Assembly: GCF_041435055.1 (NCBI RefSeq)
Contig: NZ_CP108003.1
Location: forward strand, 124,001 to 188,000
Direction of reading: 5' to 3'
Length of the DNA: 64,000 nucleotides
From: Streptomyces sp. NBC_00341
GTDB lineage: Bacteria; Actinomycetota; Actinomycetes; Streptomycetales; Streptomycetaceae
Shown one piece after another: positions 1 to 10,100 of this stretch; the first letter of the stretch is position 1; every line of letters starts with the position of its first letter. Made by a program: the position numbers and the translations under genes. The notes beneath the pieces were generated by a model. That model worked only from the letters and a program-made list of their open reading frames with translations, was not told where the DNA came from and searched no databases.

Positions 1-1
1 C

Positions 2-2220
2 GGTCACATCCTGGTGCCCGGCACCGCCTTCCTCGAACTCGCGCTGTCGGCCGGCACCCGGATCGGCTGCCCCCGCGTCGACGAACTCGTCCTGGCCGAA
101 CCACTGGTGCTGGAACCCGCCGACCGCGTCACCCTGCAACTGGTGATCGGTGCCGCGGACCCCGCCGGCCGGCGCGCCGTCACCGGCTACGCCAGGCCGG
201 AGACGGACACCCCCGGCCGGCCGTGGACCCGCCACTTCACCGGCACCCTGACCCCGGCACCCGGCCCCGCGGACATCGGAGCCGGGCCCGCCGACTGGCC
301 GCCGCCGGGCGCGACCCCCCTGGAGACCGGGCACCTCTACGACGAACTGGCCTCGGCCGGACTGGAGTACGGTCCGCTGCTGCGCGGACTGCGCGCCGCC
401 TGGCGGCTCGGCGACGAGATCCACGCCGAGGTCGAGCTGCCCGAGTCCCGGCACATCGAGGCCGAACGGTTCGAACTGCACCCGGCCCTCCTCGACGCCG
501 CCCTGCACGCCTCCGCGCTCGGCGCCGACACCTCCGCCGCCGCGGTCCCCTTCACCTGGACCGGCGTCAGCGTGCACACCCCGGGCGCCACCGCACTGCG
601 CGTCACCCTCAGCCCGTCCGGGCAGCGCTCGCTGAGGGTGACCGCGACCGACGCCGCCGGGACGCCCGTCGTGTCCGTCGAATCGCTGCTGGTACGCCCG
701 CTGCCCGGGGAACGGCTGCGCGCACTGCCGCGCCACCGCGACACCCTGTACCGCGTCGAGTGGCCGGAGGTCCCCGCCGGACCCGCCCCGGCCGGTGAAC
801 CGCCCGAGGTGATGGACCTGCCGGGCGGCCCCGCGCTGCCGGACGACCCGCACGAGGCGCTGCGCGAGGCCCTGCACCGCACCCTCGCGATCCTGCAGGA
901 CCGGCTCGGCGGACCCGAGCCCGTGGACGGGACCCCGCTCGTACTGCGCACCCGCGCCGCCGCCCGGCTGCCCGGCGAGAGCGCGCAGGCCGACCCGGTC
1001 GCCGCCGCCGTCCAGGCCCTGGTGCGCTCGGCGCAGTCGGAGAACCCGGACCGGTTCGTCCTCGTGGACGTCACCGACGACGGCCCGCAGATCCCGGTGG
1101 CGGCACTCCCGTACGACGAGCCGTCGCTGCTGTGGCGCGACGGCCGCTGGTACGCGCCCCGCCTCGCCCGGCCGGAGCCCCGCACCGAAGAGCCGGCGTC
1201 CCCCTTCGGGGCCGACGGAACGGTCCTGGTCACGGGAGCCACCGGCCGGCTCGGCCGCGCCCTGTGCCGGCACCTCGTCGAGCAGCACGGCGTCCGGCAC
1301 CTGCTGCTGACCAGCAGGTCGGGGCCGGACTCCCCGGACGCCGACGAGCTGACCTCGCTGGACGCCGAGGTGCGGCTCGCGGCCTGCGACGTCTCGGACC
1401 GGGACGCCCTGGCGGCACTGCTCGACACGGTGCCCGCCGCGCACCCGCTGACCGCCGTCATCCACCTGGCGGGCATCCTCGACGACGGCATCATCCAGTC
1501 GCTGACCCCCGGGCGCATCGACGCCGTACTCGCCCCGAAGGTCTCCGGGGCGCTCAACCTCCACGAGCTGACCCAGGACCTGCCCCTGACCGCGTTCATC
1601 CTGTTCGCCTCGGCCGCCGGCACCTTCGGCGGCCCCGGCCAGGGCAACTACTCCGCCGCCAACGCCTACCTCGACGCCCTCGCGGAGAACCGCCGCCGGC
1701 AGGGGCTGCCCGGCCTCTCCCTGGCCTGGGGCCTGTGGGAGGGCCAGGACGGCATGGTCGGCGGCCTCAGCGACGTCGACCTGCAGCGCGCCGCCAGCAT
1801 CGGTGTCCTCAGCCTGGGCGGCCCCGAAGGACTCGCCCTGTTCGACACGGCCCTCGGCAGCCCCGAGGGCAACCTGGTGCCCGCCGCCTTCGACTTCCCC
1901 GTCCTGCGCGGGCAGGACGGCAAGCAGGCCATGCACGCCCTGCTGCGCGGCCTGGTACGCCACCAGAGGCCCGCGACGGCCCCGGCGGCCCGGCCGGTCC
2001 GCACGATCGACCTGGTCCGCAGCCGGGTCGCCGCCGTACTGCGGCACTCCTCGACGAGCGCCGTCGACCCCGACAAGTCGTTCTCCGAGCTCGGCTTCGA
2101 CTCGCTGATGGCCGTCGAACTGCGCAACACGCTCAGCGAGCAGACCGGCCTCAGACTGCCCGCGTCCGTCATCTTCGACCAGCCCACCCCGGCCGCGCTG
2201 GCCGGCCACCTGGAGTCGAT
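2..2220 (+). other. PKS-A module A-i (partial): DH-KR(B)-ACP
   Basis: Reductive end of a module whose KS and AT are upstream. The window opens inside the DH motif HxxxGxxxxP: the Gly is at nt 2 and VPG follows, while the His is outside. The DH Asp is in [11 protein letters not shown]. The KR has an LDD motif at 1478-1486, no Trp eight residues before the catalytic Tyr (1649-1651), and so is a B-type KR giving a D-hydroxyl, which with DH usually yields a trans alkene. The phosphopantetheine serine is at 2102-2104 in GFDSL. No ER is present. Predicted outcome: an alkene. Confidence 0.93.
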
Positions 2221-5200
2221 GACGGCGGGCCCGACGGCCGCGCCCGCCCCCGGCGCCACCCCCGTCACGGCGGCCGGCGCCCCCGACGACGAGCCGATCG
2301 CGATCGTGTCCATGGCCTGCCGGCTGCCCGGCGGGGTCGAGACACCCGAACAGCTGTGGGAGCTGGTGCTGCGCGGCGACGACGCTGTCGTACCGATGCC
2401 GGAGGACCGGGGCTGGGACCTCGGCGCGCTCCTCGACCCGGACGCCGACCGGCCCGGCACCAGCTACGCCTCCGAGGGCGGATTCCTCGTCGGAGCCGAC
2501 CGGTTCGACCCCACCCCGTTCGGGATCTCGCCCCGCGAAGCCCTCGCCATGGACCCCCAGCAGCGCCTGCTGCTCGAATCGTCCTGGGAGCTCTTCGAAC
2601 GGGCCGGGCTCCCCGCGCGCTCCCTGCGGGGCAGCAGCACCGGCGTGTTCATCGGCCTGATGTACACCGACTACTCGGCCCTGCTGCACGGCCGCGCCCA
2701 CGATCTGGAGGGCCACCTCGGCACCGGCACCGCGGGCAGCGTCGCCTCCGGCCGGCTCGCCTACACCTACGGACTGGAGGGCCCGGCCGTCACCGTCGAC
2801 ACCGCCTGCTCCTCCTCACTGGTCTCCGTGCACATGGCGGTCGCCGCACTCCGCTCCGGCGAGTGCTCGCTCGCCCTGGCCGGCGGCACCACCGTGATGT
2901 CGACGCCCACCGTGTTCCAGGAGTTCAGCCGCCAGCGCGGACTCGCCACCGACGGCCGCTGCAAGCCGTTCGCGCAGGGCGCCGACGGCACCGGCTGGGG
3001 CGAGGGCGCCGGACTGCTGCTCCTGGAGCGGCTCTCCGACGCCCGCCGCAACGGGCACACCGTCCTCGGTGTCGTACGCGGCTCGGCCGTCAACCAGGAC
3101 GGCGCCTCCAACGGGCTCACCGCCCCCAACGGCCCCTCCCAGCAGCGCGTCATCCGCCAGGCGCTCGCCAACGCCCGGCTGGACGCCGCGGACATCGACA
3201 CCGTCGAGGCGCACGGCACCGGCACCCCGCTCGGCGACCCGATCGAGGCGCAGGCGCTGCTCGCCACCTACGGCCAGGAACGGGCGGACGACACCCCGCT
3301 GCTGGTCGGCGCCCTCAAGTCGAACCTCGGGCACACCCAGGCCGCCGCCGGTGTCGCCGGGATCATCAAGACCGTGCTGGCGATGCGGCACGGCGTACTG
3401 CCCAGGATCGTGCACCTGGACGAGCCCTCGTCCAGGGTCGACTGGGAGTCCGGCGCCGTACGGCTGCTCGACCGCAACCAGGACTGGCCCGACACCGGAC
3501 GGCCGCGCCGCGCCGCGGTCTCCTCGTTCGGCATCAGCGGCACCAACGCCCACGTCATCCTCGAACAGGCACCTGCCGAGCCCGCGTCGGCCGCCCGTCC
3601 GGACCCGGACCGCACGCCGCCCGCCGCCGTCGCCTGGACCCTGTCCGCACCGAGCGAACCGGCCCTGCGCGCCCAGGCGGACAGCCTGCTGCCGGCCCTC
3701 CAGGACACCGCACCCGTGGACGTGGGCCTGACCCTGGCCACGGTCCGGTCGGCCTTCGAACACCGCGCGGTGATCGTCGGCGCCGACCGGGGCGAACTCC
3801 TCGACGGACTGCGCGCCCTGGCCGCGGGCGAACCCAGCGCGCACGTCGTCGAGGGCGTCGCCCGTCCGCTGAGCCGCCCGGTGTTCGTCTTCCCCGGCCA
3901 GGGCTCCCAGTGGGCCGGCATGGCCGCCGAACTGATCGACACCTCACCCCGGTTCGCCCGCAGCATCGCCCGCTGTGAGGCCGCGCTGGCCGAGTTCGTC
4001 GACTGGCGGCTCACCGACGTGCTGCGCGGCGCACCGGGCGCCCCCGGCCTCGACAGCGACGACGTCGTGCAGCCCGCGACGTTCGCCGTCACCGTGTCAC
4101 TGGCCGAACTGTGGCGCTCCTGCGGCGTCGAACCGGCCGCGGTCGTCGGCCACTCCCAGGGCGAGATCGCCGCCGCCTGCTTCGCCGGAGCGCTGACCCT
4201 GCGCGACGCCGCCCGCGTCGTATGCCTGCGCGGCCGCGAGGTCACCGCACTCGCCGGGCTCGGCGGCCTGCTCTCGGTGGCCGCCCCGCAGGCCCTGGTC
4301 GAGGAACTGCTGCGGGCGTACGAGGGCCGGCTGCACATCGGCGCGGTCAACAGCCCGCGCGCGGTGATCGTCTCCGGTGACGCGGACGCGCTGCGGGAGT
4401 TCGCCGCCGCCTGCACGGACCAGTCCATCCGCACCAGGACCGTCCCGATCAACTACGCCTCCCACTCCCCGCACGCGGACGCCGTCGAGGACCGGCTCGC
4501 GGAGGTCCTCGCGCCGGTCACGTCATCGGCGCCCGACGTGCCGTTCTTCTCCACCGTGACCGCCGACTGGGCCGACGGCCCGGTGTTCGACGGCTCGTAC
4601 TGGTTCCAGAACCTGCGTCGGCCGGTGCGCTTCGCGGACTCCGTCCGGGCGCTCGCCGAGGAGGGCTACGGACCGCTGATCGAGGTCAGCGCCCACCCCG
4701 TGCTGACCGCCGCCGTCGAGGAGACCCTCGCGGACCGCGACGACGTGGCCGCCCTCGGCTCGCTGCGCCGCTTCGACGGCGGACTGGCCCGCTTCCTGCG
4801 GTCCGTCGGCGAGGCCCATACGGCGGGCGCGGCCGTCGACTGGACCCGGGTCTTCGAGGACACCGGCGCCCGGCGCATCGACCTGCCCCCGTACGCCTTC
4901 CAACGGCGCCGCTTCTGGCCGGAGTTCGAGGAGATCGTGGCAACGGTCGCGGATCCGGCCGAGGCCGAGTTCTGGCGGGCCGTGAGCGACCAGGACCTCG
5001 ACGCACTCACCGAGCACACCGGCATGGCACGCTGCGAACTGGCACCCGTGCTGCCCGCCCTGTCCCGCTGGCACACCGGACGCCGGCTCCGTACCACGCT
5101 GGACGACTGGCGCTACCGCACCCAGTGGGAGCCGGTGGCGGCGGGCCCGGACGCGCCGCTGTCCGGGAGCTGGCTGCTGCTGCGGCCCGCCGGAGCCCAC

Positions 5201-7123
5201 GACCGCCTCGTGGACGCCACCGCCCGCGCACTGCGGCAGGCGGGCGCCGACGTCATCGACGTACCGGTGGACACCACCGGAAACGGCACCGCCGGAAGCG
5301 ATACTGCCGGGGGCCGGAGCTCCTCGCTGGCCGAGCGGATCACGGCAGCCCTCGACGGCCGGCGCCCCGCCGGAGTGCTCTGCCTCACCGGCCTCGACGA
5401 GACCCCGCACCCCGACCACCCCGCGATGACCACCGGGCTCACCGCCGTCCTCGCCACGGTCCGGGCACTGACCGCGCTGGACCTGGACGCCCCGCTCTGG
5501 CTGGGCACCACGGGCGCGGTCGGCACCGGCCCCGCCGACCCGCCGCGCCACCCGGCACAGGCACTGGTGTGGGGCACGGGCGTGGTCATCGGCCTCGACC
5601 TGCCCCGCCGCTGGGGCGGACTGCTCGACCTGCCGGAGGAACTGGACGCCGACAGCGCCCGCCACCTGTGCGCCGTCCTCGGCGGCACCACCGGCGAGGA
5701 ACAGCTGGTGATCGCCCCGTCCGGGATACTCGCCCGCCGGCTGGTCCGCGCGCCCGCCGACGGCGCGGCGACGCCCTGGCAGCCGCGCGAGACCGTGGTG
5801 ATCACCGGCGGCACCGGAGCCCTCGGCAGCCGCCTGGCCCGCTGGGCCGCGCGCTCGGGCGCGGACCGGGTCGTCCTGGTCAGCCGGCGCGGAGAGGCCG
5901 CGGACGGCATGCCGGAACTCATCGACGAACTCGTCGACCTGGGTGCCGACGTCGTCATCGCCGCCTGCGACCTGGCCGACCGGGCCGCCCTCGGCGACCT
6001 GTTCGCCAAGATCGGCACCGACGGTCCGCCGATCCGCGCGGTCCTGCACGTCGCCGGCACCAGCGGACGCGAGGTGCCCGCAGAGGAGCTGACCCCCGCC
6101 GAACTGGCCGCCGTACTGGGCCCCAAGGTGACCGGCACCCGCAACCTCGCCGCCCTCACCGAGGACCTCGACCTCGACGCCTTCGTCCTGTTCTCCTCCG
6201 GCGCCGGCACCTGGGGCAACTCCGGCCGGATCGGCTACGCGGCCGCCAACGCCCACCTCGACGCGTTCGCTGCCGAACGACGGGCGGCCGGACTGCCGTT
6301 CCTGTCCCTCGCCTGGGGCGCCTGGGACGGCGGAGGCATGGTGGACACCGACACCGCAGCCCATCTGCACCGGCTCGGCAACCGGCAGATGGACCCCGAC
6401 CTGGCCGTCGCCGCCCTCGCCGACGCCGTCGGCCGCCAGGACCACAACCTGGTCATCGCGGACATCGACTGGCAGGCCTTCGCCCCCGCATACAGCGCCG
6501 CCCGCTCCAGGCCGCTGATCCTCGGCGTGCCGGAGGCACGACAGGCACTCACCGGGTCCGAGACACCCGCCGCCGAGAGCGACGCCGTGACCGGACTCGT
6601 CCGCGAACTGTCCGCACTCGACGACACCGAGCGGCAACGGCTGCTGCTCGACCGGATCCGCCGTGAGGCGGCGGTGGCGCTCGGACACGAATCGGCCTCC
6701 GAGCTGCTGTCCGACCGGTCCTTCCGGGACCTGGGCTTCGACTCCCTGACCGTGGTGACCCTGCGCAACCGGCTGTCCGCGCTCACCGGTCTGCAGCTCC
6801 CGACCACCCTGGTCTTCGACCACCCCACCTTCCCGGACCTCACCCGCTACCTGACGACCCGCCTGTTCGGCGCCGACAGCGAGGCCGCCGCGCAGAGCCC
6901 CGAGGAGGAGGCCACCTGGTCGGCCCTGCGCGCCATCCCGCTGAGCCGGCTGCGCGAGACCGGGCTGCTCGACGCCCTGCTGGAACTGGCCGCCGCCCCG
7001 CAGCAGGCCGACGCCCCGGACGCGGACACCGCGGCCGACACCGCGGAGCGCATCGACGACATGAACGTGGCCGACCTCGTCGAGCTGGCACTCGGCACCG
7101 ACACCCATGTACAGGAAAGCTGA
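2..7123 (+). CDS. Type I modular polyketide synthase PKS-A (5' truncated; two modules visible)
   Basis: Cytosolic assembly-line PKS; 2373 codons are visible and the true start lies upstream. From the first codon (nt 2): DH C-terminal part (residues 1-235), KR (247-643), ACP (667-740), KS (762-1190), AT (1293-1590), KR (1702-2160), ACP (2213-2290), C-terminal docking tail (2298-2373). The second module adds methylmalonyl-CoA (GHSQGE and YASH motifs) and reduces the keto group. The tail has an acidic stretch and a terminal helix (IDDMNVADLVELAL), typical of a subunit handing its chain to the next PKS. The TGA at 7121-7123 is followed at once by the ATG of PKS-B, so the two are probably translationally coupled. 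The first DH lacks its catalytic His only because the window cuts it. Identity as a PKS is certain; the product is unknown. Confidence 0.98.
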   Translation, partial: GHILVPGTAFLELALSAGTRIGCPRVDELVLAEPLVLEPADRVTLQLVIGAADPAGRRAVTGYARPETDTPGRPWTRHFTGTLTPAPGPADIGAGPADWPPPGATPLETGHLYDELASAGLEYGPLLRGLRAAWRLGDEIHAEVELPESRHIEAERFELHPALLDAALHASALGADTSAAAVPFTWTGVSVHTPGATALRVTLSPSGQRSLRVTATDAAGTPVVSVESLLVRPLPGERLRALPRHRDTLYRVEWPEVPAGPAPAGEPPEVMDLPGGPALPDDPHEALREALHRTLAILQDRLGGPEPVDGTPLVLRTRAAARLPGESAQADPVAAAVQALVRSAQSENPDRFVLVDVTDDGPQIPVAALPYDEPSLLWRDGRWYAPRLARPEPRTEEPASPFGADGTVLVTGATGRLGRALCRHLVEQHGVRHLLLTSRSGPDSPDADELTSLDAEVRLAACDVSDRDALAALLDTVPAAHPLTAVIHLAGILDDGIIQSLTPGRIDAVLAPKVSGALNLHELTQDLPLTAFILFASAAGTFGGPGQGNYSAANAYLDALAENRRRQGLPGLSLAWGLWEGQDGMVGGLSDVDLQRAASIGVLSLGGPEGLALFDTALGSPEGNLVPAAFDFPVLRGQDGKQAMHALLRGLVRHQRPATAPAARPVRTIDLVRSRVAAVLRHSSTSAVDPDKSFSELGFDSLMAVELRNTLSEQTGLRLPASVIFDQPTPAALAGHLESMTAGPTAAPAPGATPVTAAGAPDDEPIAIVSMACRLPGGVETPEQLWELVLRGDDAVVPMPEDRGWDLGALLDPDADRPGTSYASEGGFLVGADRFDPTPFGISPREALAMDPQQRLLLESSWELFERAGLPARSLRGSSTGVFIGLMYTDYSALLHGRAHDLEGHLGTGTAGSVASGRLAYTYGLEGPAVTVDTACSSSLVSVHMAVAALRSGECSLALAGGTTVMSTPTVFQEFSRQRGLATDGRCKPFAQGADGTGWGEGAGLLLLERLSDARRNGHTVLGVVRGSAVNQDGASNGLTAPNGPSQQRVIRQALANARLDAADIDTVEAHGTGTPLGDPIEAQALLATYGQERADDTPLLVGALKSNLGHTQAAAGVAGIIKTVLAMRHGVLPRIVHLDEPSSRVDWESGAVRLLDRNQDWPDTGRPRRAAVSSFGISGTNAHVILEQAPAEPASAARPDPDRTPPAAVAWTLSAPSEPALRAQADSLLPALQDTAPVDVGLTLATVRSAFEHRAVIVGADRGELLDGLRALAAGEPSAHVVEGVARPLSRPVFVFPGQGSQWAGMAAELIDTSPRFARSIARCEAALAEFVDWRLTDVLRGAPGAPGLDSDDVVQPATFAVTVSLAELWRSCGVEPAAVVGHSQGEIAAACFAGALTLRDAARVVCLRGREVTALAGLGGLLSVAAPQALVEELLRAYEGRLHIGAVNSPRAVIVSGDADALREFAAACTDQSIRTRTVPINYASHSPHADAVEDRLAEVLAPVTSSAPDVPFFSTVTADWADGPVFDGSYWFQNLRRPVRFADSVRALAEEGYGPLIEVSAHPVLTAAVEETLADRDDVAALGSLRRFDGGLARFLRSVGEAHTAGAAVDWTRVFEDTGARRIDLPPYAFQRRRFWPEFEEIVATVADPAEAEFWRAVSDQDLDALTEHTGMARCELAPVLPALSRWHTGRRLRTTLDDWRYRTQWEPVAAGPDAPLSGSWLLLRPAGAHDRLVDATARALRQAGADVIDVPVDTTGNGTAGSDTAGGRSSSLAERITAALDGRRPAGVLCLTGLDETPHPDHPAMTTGLTAVLATVRALTALDLDAPLWLGTTGAVGTGPADPPRHPAQALVWGTGVVIGLDLPRRWGGLLDLPEELDADSARHLCAVLGGTTGEEQLVIAPSGILARRLVRAPADGAATPWQPRETVVITGGTGALGSRLARWAARSGADRVVLVSRRGEAADGMPELIDELVDLGADVVIAACDLADRAALGDLFAKIGTDGPPIRAVLHVAGTSGREVPAEELTPAELAAVLGPKVTGTRNLAALTEDLDLDAFVLFSSGAGTWGNSGRIGYAAANAHLDAFAAERRAAGLPFLSLAWGAWDGGGMVDTDTAAHLHRLGNRQMDPDLAVAALADAVGRQDHNLVIADIDWQAFAPAYSAARSRPLILGVPEARQALTGSETPAAESDAVTGLVRELSALDDTERQRLLLDRIRREAAVALGHESASELLSDRSFRDLGFDSLTVVTLRNRLSALTGLQLPTTLVFDHPTFPDLTRYLTTRLFGADSEAAAQSPEEEATWSALRAIPLSRLRETGLLDALLELAAAPQQADAPDADTAADTAERIDDMNVADLVELALGTDTHVQES
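2285..6870 (+). other. PKS-A module A-ii: KS-AT(methylmalonyl)-KR(A1)-ACP
   Basis: KS 2285-3570 has its Cys at 2807-2809 (TACSSS) plus HGTGT and NLGHT. AT 3878-4770 has GHSQGE (Ser 4154-4156) and YASH (4454-4465), the methylmalonyl signature. A post-AT dimerization element (FWRAV to SRWHTG) precedes the KR. The KR lacks LDD and has Trp at 6212-6214, eight residues before Tyr 6236-6238, with no His three before the Tyr: an A1-type KR, predicting an L-hydroxyl with no epimerised methyl. ACP Ser is at 6743-6745. Predicted outcome: an alpha-methyl, beta-hydroxy unit. Confidence 0.93.
7113..7119 (+). promoter_or_regulatory. Ribosome binding site of PKS-B
   Basis: AGGAAAG lies 5 nt before the ATG at 7125, inside the last codons of PKS-A. 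An in-frame ATG at 7107 would add six residues but has no comparable site at the right spacing and overlaps A further, so 7125 is preferred. Confidence 0.7.
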
Positions 7124-7124
7124 C

Positions 7125-10100
7125 ATGACCGCACCTTCGGACAAGATCGTCGATGCCCTGCGCGCCGCGCTGCGCACCAACGAGCAGCTCAAGCAGCGCA
7201 ACGAGCGCCTGGAGCAGGTCGCGCGCGAGCCGATCGCGATCGTGGGCATGGGCTGCCGGCTGCCCGGCGGAGCCAACAGCCCCGAGCGGCTGTGGCAGCT
7301 GCTCGCCGCGGGCGAGGACGCCATCTCGCAGTTTCCCGACCGGCCCGGCTGGGAGCTCGAGTCCCTCGTCGACCCGGACCCGGACCGGCGCGGCACCACG
7401 TACGTCAGCGAGGGCGGGTTCCTCCACGACGCCGACCGGTTCGACGCGGGTTTCTTCGGCATCTCGCCGCGCGAGGCCCTGGCGATGGACCCGCAGCAGC
7501 GGCTCCTCCTGGAGGTCGCCTGGGAGACCCTGGAGAACGCCCGGATATCCCCGGCCTCGCTGCGCGGCACATCGACCGGCGTCTTCGCCGGGGCCACCGG
7601 CCAGGACTACGGACCGCTCGTCCACCAGAGCGGCGTCGACACCGAGGGCTACCTCGCCACCGGCACCGCCACCAGCGTCGCCTCCGGCCGCATCGCCTAC
7701 GTCCTGGGTCTCGAAGGACCGGCGGTGACCGTGGACACCGCCTGCTCCACCTCCCTGGTGGCGCTCCACCTGGCCGTGCAGTCCCTGCGTTCCGGCGAAT
7801 GCTCGCTGGCCCTCGCCGGCGGCGCGCAGCTGATGACGAGCCCCTCGACGTTCCGCGAGTTCAGCCGCCAGCGCGGCCTCGCCCCCGACGGCCGGTGCAA
7901 GCCGTTCTCGGACGACGCCGACGGCACGGCCTGGAGCGAGGGTGTCGGCCTCCTCCTGGTGGAGCGGCTGTCGGACGCGCGCCGCAACGGCCACCGCGTC
8001 CTGGCCGTCGTCCGGGGCACCGCTGTCAACCAGGACGGTGCGTCGAACGGCCTCACCGCGCCGAGCGGCCCGTCGCAGCAGCGGGTGATCCGGCAGGCGC
8101 TGGCCAACGCGCGGCTGGCCTCCTCGGACGTGGATGTGGTCGAGGCGCACGGTACGGGTACCTCGCTGGGTGACCCGATCGAGGCGCAGGCGGTGCTCGC
8201 CACGTACGGTCAGGACCGGCCGGACGACGCTCCGTTGTGGCTGGGCTCGATCAAGTCGAACATCGGCCATGCGCAGGGTGCGGCCGGTGTGGCTGGTGTG
8301 ATCAAGATGGTGCAGGCGATGCGGCACGGGTTGATGCCGAAGTCGCTGCATCTGGGTACGCCGTCGTCGCATGTGGACTGGTCGGCGGGTGCGGTGGAGC
8401 TGCTGGCGGAGGCGCGGGAGTGGCCGCGTGGTGAGCGGCCGAGGCGCGCGGCTGTGTCGGCGTTCGGGATGAGTGGGACGAACGCCCACGTGATCCTGGA
8501 AGAGGTGCCGGAGGAGGCGGGGGCGGAGGTCGGGGACGCGGTTTCCGGGACGCCTTCGGTGGTGCCGTGGATTCTGTCGGGGCGGAGTGCTGCCGCGCTG
8601 CGGGGTCAGGCCGAGGCGCTGCGTCCGCTGGCGGACGGCACTGATCCGGTGGGTGTCGGGTGGTCGTTGGTGTCGTCCCGGGCGCGGTTCGAGCATCGGG
8701 CGGTTGTGGTGGGGGAGCCGGTGTCCGCTCTGGCTGCGTTGGCTGTGGGTGAGCCTTCGGGTCGGGTGGTGTCCGGGGTGGTGGGTCCGGTGGGTCGGAC
8801 GGTGTTTGTGTTCCCTGGTCAGGGGGCGCAGTGGGCGGGTATGGCGGTCGAGCTGGCGGAGTCGTCGCCGGTGTTCGCGGCGCGGCTGGCTGAGTGTGAG
8901 TCGGCGTTGTCCGCTTATGTGGACTGGTCGTTGACGGAGGTATTGAACGGGGTGCCGGGTGCTGCGTCGTTGGATGCGGTGGATGTGGTGCAGCCGGTGT
9001 CGTTTGCGGTGATGGTGTCGTTGGCGGCGTTGTGGCGGTCGTTCGGTGTGGTGCCGGCTGCGGTGGTGGGGCATTCGCAGGGTGAGATTGCTGCGGCGTG
9101 TGTGGCGGGGGTGTTGTCGTTGGAGGATGCGGCGCGGGTGGTGTGCTTGCGGAGTCGGGCGATTGCTGCGGTGGCGGGTGCGGGCGGTATGGCGTCGGTC
9201 GCGGCGTCGGTGGAGCGGGTGGAGGAGTTGCTCGGGGCTTGGGCGGGCCGGGTGTCGGTGGCTGCGGTGAATGGTCCGTCGCAGGTGGTGGTCTCGGGTG
9301 AGGCCGTGGCTCTGGATGAGCTGGTTGCCGAGTGCAAGGGGCTGGGGTTGCGGGCGCGGCGGATCGCGGTGGATTACGCCTCGCATTCCGCAGCGATGGA
9401 TGTGCTGGAGGCGGATCTGGCGGTCGAGCTGGCCGGGATCAGTCCGCGTGCGGGTGACATCCCGTTGCTGTCGACGGTGACCGGTGAGTTCGTGGACGGT
9501 TCCGGGATGGATGGCGGGTACTGGTTCACGAACCTGCGCTCGCGGGTCCGGTTCTCCGAGGCGATCGAGAAGCTGAGCGGAGAGGGTTACGGCGTCTTCG
9601 TCGAGGCATCCTCGCATCCGGTGCTGACGGCTGCGGTCCAGGAGATCGCGGACGAGAGTGTGGTCACCGGTTCGCTGCGGCGCGATGACGGGGGCCTGGA
9701 CCGTTTCCTGGCCGGGGTGGCAGAGCTGTGGGTGCGCGGCGTGGACGTCGACTGGTCGGCCGCCTTCCCCGACGGCGCCCGGCCCGCGACCGTGGACCTG
9801 CCCACGTACGCCTTCCAGCGCGGGCACTACTGGCCGGAGTTCGAGACCGAAGCTGTGGTGTCCGGCGATGAGGGCACTGCTGCCGATCGTGCGTTCTGGG
9901 CGGCGGTGGAGCATGCCGATGTGGACGCGCTGGCCGGGACGCTGGGTGCGGAGGCGGCTCTCATCGATCCGTTGCTGCCCGCGCTGACCGACTGGCGACG
10001 CAAGCAGCGGGAACAGGACACCACCGACTCCTGGCGCTACGAAGTGAAATGGCGCCCCAGGAGCAGCAGCGCCGGGCAGCCCGAGCTGACGGGGGCATGG

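Noticed and set aside
14-16. GTG at 14 as a gene start
   Set aside because: It falls inside the DH motif; the frame is open to the window edge and the motif Gly is encoded just before it, so the gene starts upstream.
1132-3978. Long plus-strand frames overlapping the PKS genes in other phases (also 5125-6666 and 57119-59899)
   Set aside because: Their translations are Arg/Pro/Ala-rich shadows of the PKS codons, while the PKS frame keeps every catalytic motif.
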